Shown piece after piece: positions 60,321 to 64,000 of a stretch of 64,000 nt of DNA. The DNA lies in the NCBI GenBank assembly GCA_023391695.1, contig JAEWAK010000037.1, positions 1-64,000 on the forward strand. The letters run 5' to 3'. The position numbers and the translations under genes are program-made. The DNA comes from Bacillota bacterium (GTDB lineage Bacteria > Bacillota > Clostridia > Lachnospirales > Lachnospiraceae). Every line of letters begins with the position of its first letter. Position 1 is the first letter of the stretch. Below the pieces are notes generated by a model that worked only from the letters and a program-made list of their open reading frames with translations, was not told the origin of the DNA and did no database searches.

Positions 60321-62201
60321 TCAGGTTTCCGTCGTAAACGGAGATGCCGGAAGCCCTTCCTCATTATATAAATTTGCTTCTTCCGGATTGTCCGTCCAGG
60401 CATACCGTACCGCGGTGGGTTTCTTCCCATCTTTACCGGATACGAGTACGGTATTGCCCTCAATTACAGCATCCCCTTCGGTAAACCTGCCATCACCCTC
60501 ACTGATGGTAAAAGTTTTTAAGTAACTGCCTTTGACCTTAAGCCCTCCCCCAACGTGGCTGAAATAGAGCCTGATTTTGTCTCCTTCTATTTCTTTACGA
60601 TCAAAAAGCGGACCGCTGCTCACTAAATCTTCCCCATAAACCAGATTCCCGGCAAGTAAAGCCAGACGTTCCCCGACCGTCTTTTTATCCCGGGGATGAA
60701 TGTCGTTATATTCCCCTGCATCATAAATAACAGCCATTCCCGTACCGGATACCTCCAGGGCTTTCCTCTGTGCCTCCCTTACCTGGGCCCATCTGCTGAC
60801 CGGCGGTTCCAGCCGCCAGGGACAATAATTAGCCAGCTGTACATAAAGAAACGGGAATTCTCCGCAATCCCAGGTATTTCTCCATTCTTTTATTACTGTC
60901 TCAAACAACTCCTTATAATCCGCCGTATAATCAGTATTGGACTCTCCCTGGTACCAAAGCACGCCCCGGACGGTATATTTTCTTAAGGGATAGATCATGC
61001 CGTTATAAGCTCCGGCGGGTTTGAATATAAAAGTTGTGGTGGGTGCCAGCGGTTCCGTCTTTGTACCGATGCGGTACTTCCAGGTTCCGCTTAAAGGTAT
61101 ACGGCTATTGCCGATCCGCAGGAAATAGGGCATGTCCGTCACGAAAGCCCCCATGTGCCTTGTAATAATAACCCGGACCGCCAAAAGGTTTTTACCCGGT
61201 TTTAACAGTCCTTCCGGTATTTCATACCTTCTCCTTGCAAACAGGGAATCGTTGGTGCCGATTTTTAAACCGTTGATATAAGTATCATCTCCGTTAATTA
61301 TCGTACCCAGATACAGCTTTGCTTTTCCTGTCTGCATGCCTTCCGGTATAAAAAATTCTTTCCTGAACCAGACAGCACCCTTTAATTCCTCCAGTTCGCT
61401 ACCATGGAAGCTTGCCGGGAGATTCATCCCACTCCAGCCGGAATCCTCATAGCCGCCGCTGAACCAGGGCGTATTCTCAAGAAGTCCTTTATCCGTCTCA
61501 TCCAGTTTTTTATGCCAATTCTTTATCAGGGCTTCATCACTTGCTTTCACACCATTTACATATTCCGGATCCCTGCATAGGAACAAAGTTTTTTCAAAAC
61601 GTTTAAAACCTGCCAGTGTAGCTTCACTGATCCAGGCTTCGGCGGGAGTACCTCCAACGGCGGTATGAATTAACCCGATGGGTATTTTATATCTATCGTA
61701 CAGCTTCTTTGCAAAGAAATATCCCGCCGCACTGAAATCAAGCACCGACTCCGGTGTTACCGGAACCCAGTTCCCTGAAGAAAGCTCTTCTCCGGGCCCG
61801 TTAAAATCATAAGCTTCCGGTACGGCAAACTTCCGGATTAATGGGTAATCCGCCAGTTCCGTCTCCTCCTCGAACAGGTCCAAAGCCCTCTCAAAAGGCA
61901 TCTCCATGTTGGACTGTCCCCCCAGGACCCAGACCTCCCCGATAAGGATATCCTTTACCACGTTTTTTTTATTATTACATTCAATTACCATTTCATAAGG
62001 GCCGCCGGCAGATAAATTATTTAACAGGACTTCCCATTTTCCATCCTCTCCCGTCATGGCGGTATATTGGTTATCTCCTAATGTGAGAATGAGTTTTTCC
62101 ATCGGAGATGCCTCACCCCAGATTCTAACTTTTTCATCCCGCTGCAAAACCATGCCGTCACTGATCAGGTATGGCAGTTTAATAGCATACTCTTTACCCA
62201 T
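60321..62201 (-). CDS. Sialate O-acetylesterase/acetylxylan esterase-like SGNH hydrolase
   Basis: A 626-residue esterase of the sialate O-acetylesterase family. The nucleophile Ser97 is in GGQSNMEMP, IHTAVGGTPAEAWIS and VLWYQGESNTD give the oxyanion elements, and Asp/His occur in YNDIHPRDK. A jelly-roll insert (about 270-370, WFRKEFFIPEG, GDDTYINGLKIG) is normal for the family. It lacks a signal peptide, so it deacetylates imported sugars; with GH43 and GH4 nearby, acetylated xylan or pectin fragments are more likely than sialic acid. AAAGGAGTTTATCTGAC precedes the ATG. Confidence 0.88.
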   Translation of the reverse strand: MGKEYAIKLPYLISDGMVLQRDEKVRIWGEASPMEKLILTLGDNQYTAMTGEDGKWEVLLNNLSAGGPYEMVIECNNKKNVVKDILIGEVWVLGGQSNMEMPFERALDLFEEETELADYPLIRKFAVPEAYDFNGPGEELSSGNWVPVTPESVLDFSAAGYFFAKKLYDRYKIPIGLIHTAVGGTPAEAWISEATLAGFKRFEKTLFLCRDPEYVNGVKASDEALIKNWHKKLDETDKGLLENTPWFSGGYEDSGWSGMNLPASFHGSELEELKGAVWFRKEFFIPEGMQTGKAKLYLGTIINGDDTYINGLKIGTNDSLFARRRYEIPEGLLKPGKNLLAVRVIITRHMGAFVTDMPYFLRIGNSRIPLSGTWKYRIGTKTEPLAPTTTFIFKPAGAYNGMIYPLRKYTVRGVLWYQGESNTDYTADYKELFETVIKEWRNTWDCGEFPFLYVQLANYCPWRLEPPVSRWAQVREAQRKALEVSGTGMAVIYDAGEYNDIHPRDKKTVGERLALLAGNLVYGEDLVSSGPLFDRKEIEGDKIRLYFSHVGGGLKVKGSYLKTFTISEGDGRFTEGDAVIEGNTVLVSGKDGKKPTAVRYAWTDNPEEANLYNEEGLPASPFTTET

Positions 62202-62469
62202 GTCAGATAAACTCCTTTCTTAACTCCGTATTAAACCAAAAATTCTATAAAAGACTAAGCTATATCTTATAACCTGCCCATTTCCCGGTCAATAAAAAGG
62301 AAGTAATATCACAAGATAGTTTGAAAATAATGATTTTTAGAATTATATTTCCAAACCCTTTTCCTGTACTTCATTTGAATAACATCTGATAAATGGCAGT
62401 GTTCTCACCACTGTGCATCCGACTATAGGAACATTGATTTTGTTCCTATAGTTAGAATAATTTATATTA

Positions 62470-62526
62470 TTGACAAATACACACGACTGTGGTAGTGTGA
62501 GTATATAATTAAACTACTACAGTAGT
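62470..62526 (+). promoter_or_regulatory. BlaI-type operators and promoter region
   Basis: ACTACAGTAGT (62516-62526) is a perfect palindrome of the TAC/GTA type bound by BlaI/MecI repressors. A related ACTGTGGTAGT lies at 62486-62496, and a -10-like TATAAT (62504-62509) sits between them. TTGACA at 62470 is too far to be its -35. Confidence 0.6.
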
Positions 62527-62538
62527 GAGGAGACTGTT

Positions 62539-62898
62539 ATGAAAATAAAACTGTTTGATTCCGAATTAAAAGTAATGGATGTCCTTTGGAAGAAAGGTGA
62601 TACTACCGCAAAAGAAATTTCTGATATCCTCAAAGAGCAGGTCGGTTGGAATATGAATACTACTTATACGCTTATTAAAAGGTGTATCGGCAAGGGAGCA
62701 ATAAAACGCAGGGAACCTAACTTTATGTGCCATGCTTTAATTGCTAAGGAACAGGTGCAGGAACAGGAAACCACGGAATTGATAAACAAGGTATTTGACG
62801 GTTCTGCCGATTTACTTTTTGCTTCTCTTTTGAGCAGGAAAAGCCTGTCCGCTCAGGAAATCGAAAGACTGAAGCAGCTTGTCAACGATTTGAAATGA
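62539..62898 (+). CDS. blaI: BlaI/MecI/CopY family transcriptional repressor
   Basis: A 119-residue winged-helix repressor. LFDSELKVMDVLWKKGDTTA, KEISDILKEQVGWNMNTTYT and LIKRCIGKGAIKRR form the DNA-binding domain (residues 4-60), followed by a dimerisation helix. It is normally cleaved when the sensor protease encoded next to it detects a beta-lactam or other cell-wall signal. A palindromic operator lies directly upstream, so it probably represses its own operon. No beta-lactamase gene is within the window. GTGAGGAGACTGTT precedes the ATG. Confidence 0.9.
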   Translation: MKIKLFDSELKVMDVLWKKGDTTAKEISDILKEQVGWNMNTTYTLIKRCIGKGAIKRREPNFMCHALIAKEQVQEQETTELINKVFDGSADLLFASLLSRKSLSAQEIERLKQLVNDLK

Positions 62899-62909
62899 GG
62901 TGGCTGATA

Positions 62910-64000
62910 TGGATATTATGCAAATGAGTCTTTCAGGGGCGGTCCTTATTATTGCGGTGGTTATCGTCCGTGGAATAACCTTGCACAGGGTTCCGAAAAA
63001 TACTTTTCTTATCCTGTGGTATTTTGTGCTATGCCGCCTGCTCATTCCATTTTCCATTCCGTCGAGGTTCAGTATTTACACCGGATTAGACAGGTTGAAA
63101 CATGTATTTACGGATAAAGAAGTATTTACTACTTCTGTAGTAACACCGGGAATTCCAAAGATTAGTACTGTTTCCGATACAGTCCGGACCATGGAAACGA
63201 TTCCCCAGGCGGCAGACATTTCGCCTTACCTGGTGATCTGGCTGACCGGTATGTGCATTAGTGCTTTATTTTTTATTATAATCTATTTCAGGTGCCGCAG
63301 GGAGTTTCACACTTCCCTGCCTGTTAAGAATGAATTTACCGACCGGTGGCTTACGGAACATCCCATGGAACGGAAGGTACAGATCAGACAAAGCGACCGA
63401 ATTAAGGCACCGCTGACCTACGGCGTGTTTCGTACTGTAGTACTCCTGCCGAAAGAAACCGACTGGTCAGACGAGGCAAAACTGGGGTATATCTTTACCC
63501 ATGAATATGTACATATACGGCATTTTGATGCTCTGACAAAGCTTTTGCTGGCATCCGTATTATGCGTCCACTGGTTCAATCCCGCCGTCTGGTTAATGTA
63601 TATACTGGCAAACCGCGATATTGAACTCACCTGCGATGAAAGGGTGGTACGGACATACGGAGATACTATGAAATCAACCTATGCACTGATGCTCCTTAGC
63701 ATGGAAGAAAAAAAGAACAGGATAACTGCCTTATATAATAATTTTAGTAAAAACGCCACTAAAGAAAGGATTGTTTCGATCATGAAACTGAAAAAAACTT
63801 CACTTTACAGGATAATACTGGCCCTGGCTTTGGTTACCGTCTTAGTGTCCGTATTTTCTACTTCATCTGATGTCATCGCTTCGACAGGTAAAGCTGAATC
63901 CACAGGCGAAGAGTTTTTAATTACATATAAAGGTAATACCTTTGGCCTTGGAAGTGAATACTTAGATTTCCTTGAAACGCCAAAAACAGCAGTGAGAAGC
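62910..64000 (+). CDS. BlaR1/MecR1-type M56 sensor metallopeptidase, partial at window end
   Basis: The frame opens at ATG 62910, 12 bases after blaI, with GAGGTGGCTGAT before it, and stays open to the edge (363 codons). It has N-terminal membrane segments (about 10-25, 35-52 and 110-130) and the zinc motif HEYVHIRHFD (His at about 197-201), followed by HWFNPAVWLMYILANRDIEL and CDERVV as in M56 peptidases. A further membrane segment is at about 300-320. The C-terminal sensor part is cut off; the visible start GEEFLITYKGNTFGLGSEYL is not clearly a penicillin-binding domain, so the signal may not be a beta-lactam. Confidence 0.9.

Overview
The window looks like chromosomal DNA of a spore-forming, plant-polysaccharide-degrading anaerobe of the Clostridia, most likely a Lachnospiraceae member. 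This is an inference. It rests on strong AGGAGG-type ribosome sites, T-box, TPP-riboswitch and LicT/RAT leader control, a Rex-type operator before an iron alcohol dehydrogenase, TldD/TldE, a Cthe_2159-like carbohydrate-binding lipoprotein, probable spore-surface proteins and many glycan enzymes. There is no rRNA, tRNA, CRISPR array or prophage. The last gene runs off the right edge.

Region 1 (1-16.5 kb) is a catabolic island. A leftward operon encodes a lipoprotein binding protein of the NitT/TauT type, two permeases, two ATPases, an SDR dehydrogenase, a zinc dehydrogenase and a class II aldolase. Beyond it lie a LacI regulator with a second class II aldolase, a phosphofructokinase with mixed ATP/PPi signatures, LarC1 without LarC2, another LacI regulator, and a TIM-barrel isomerase with altered phosphate loops. 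A palindrome, CAAACGTTTG or close variants, recurs at five places here and probably ties the island into one regulon. The genes suggest import, oxidation, phosphorylation, aldol cleavage and isomerisation of an unidentified, possibly anionic, sugar or polyol. The two ATPases diverge so that one composite ATP site is canonical and the other degenerate.

Region 2 (16.5-28 kb) holds a decayed sugar-binding-protein gene, an XRE regulator, the Rex-linked alcohol dehydrogenase, two proteins sharing a SIALEE-type helical domain (one behind a sigma-K-like promoter), and a glucose PTS set (ptsG, licT, crr). Each of the three PTS genes has its own RAT/terminator switch. The TldD/TldE pair follows.

Region 3 (28-39 kb) carries a DUF4097 lipoprotein, a GH2 glycosidase, a Cthe_2159-type lipoprotein, a flavin-split-barrel protein, a choice-of-anchor A protein with a Pro/Cys-rich stalk, two methyltransferases, YjbQ and a kinase-like phosphotransferase. 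Two sets of 71-bp hairpin repeats lie here.

Region 4 (39-52 kb) has a TPP-riboswitch operon, thiW-thiC-thiM-thiE-thiD: de novo pyrimidine plus thiazole salvage. It is followed by an orphan AnfO-like gene, NUDIX, methyltransferase, flavodoxin-like and AlkZ-related genes, the right end of a TnpB-type element, and an AGCS amino-acid symporter. The symporter sits behind a T-box and an internally deleted alaS.

Region 5 (52-62 kb) is a pectin/xylan oligosaccharide locus: GH4, an AraC regulator, GH43, a MalFG-type ABC transporter with its binding protein, and a sialate/acetylxylan-type esterase. The window ends in a BlaI/BlaR1 pair. At least four families of small non-coding inverted or tandem repeats are scattered through the window; one supplies the stop codon of the isomerase gene and another the ribosome site of a lipoprotein gene.
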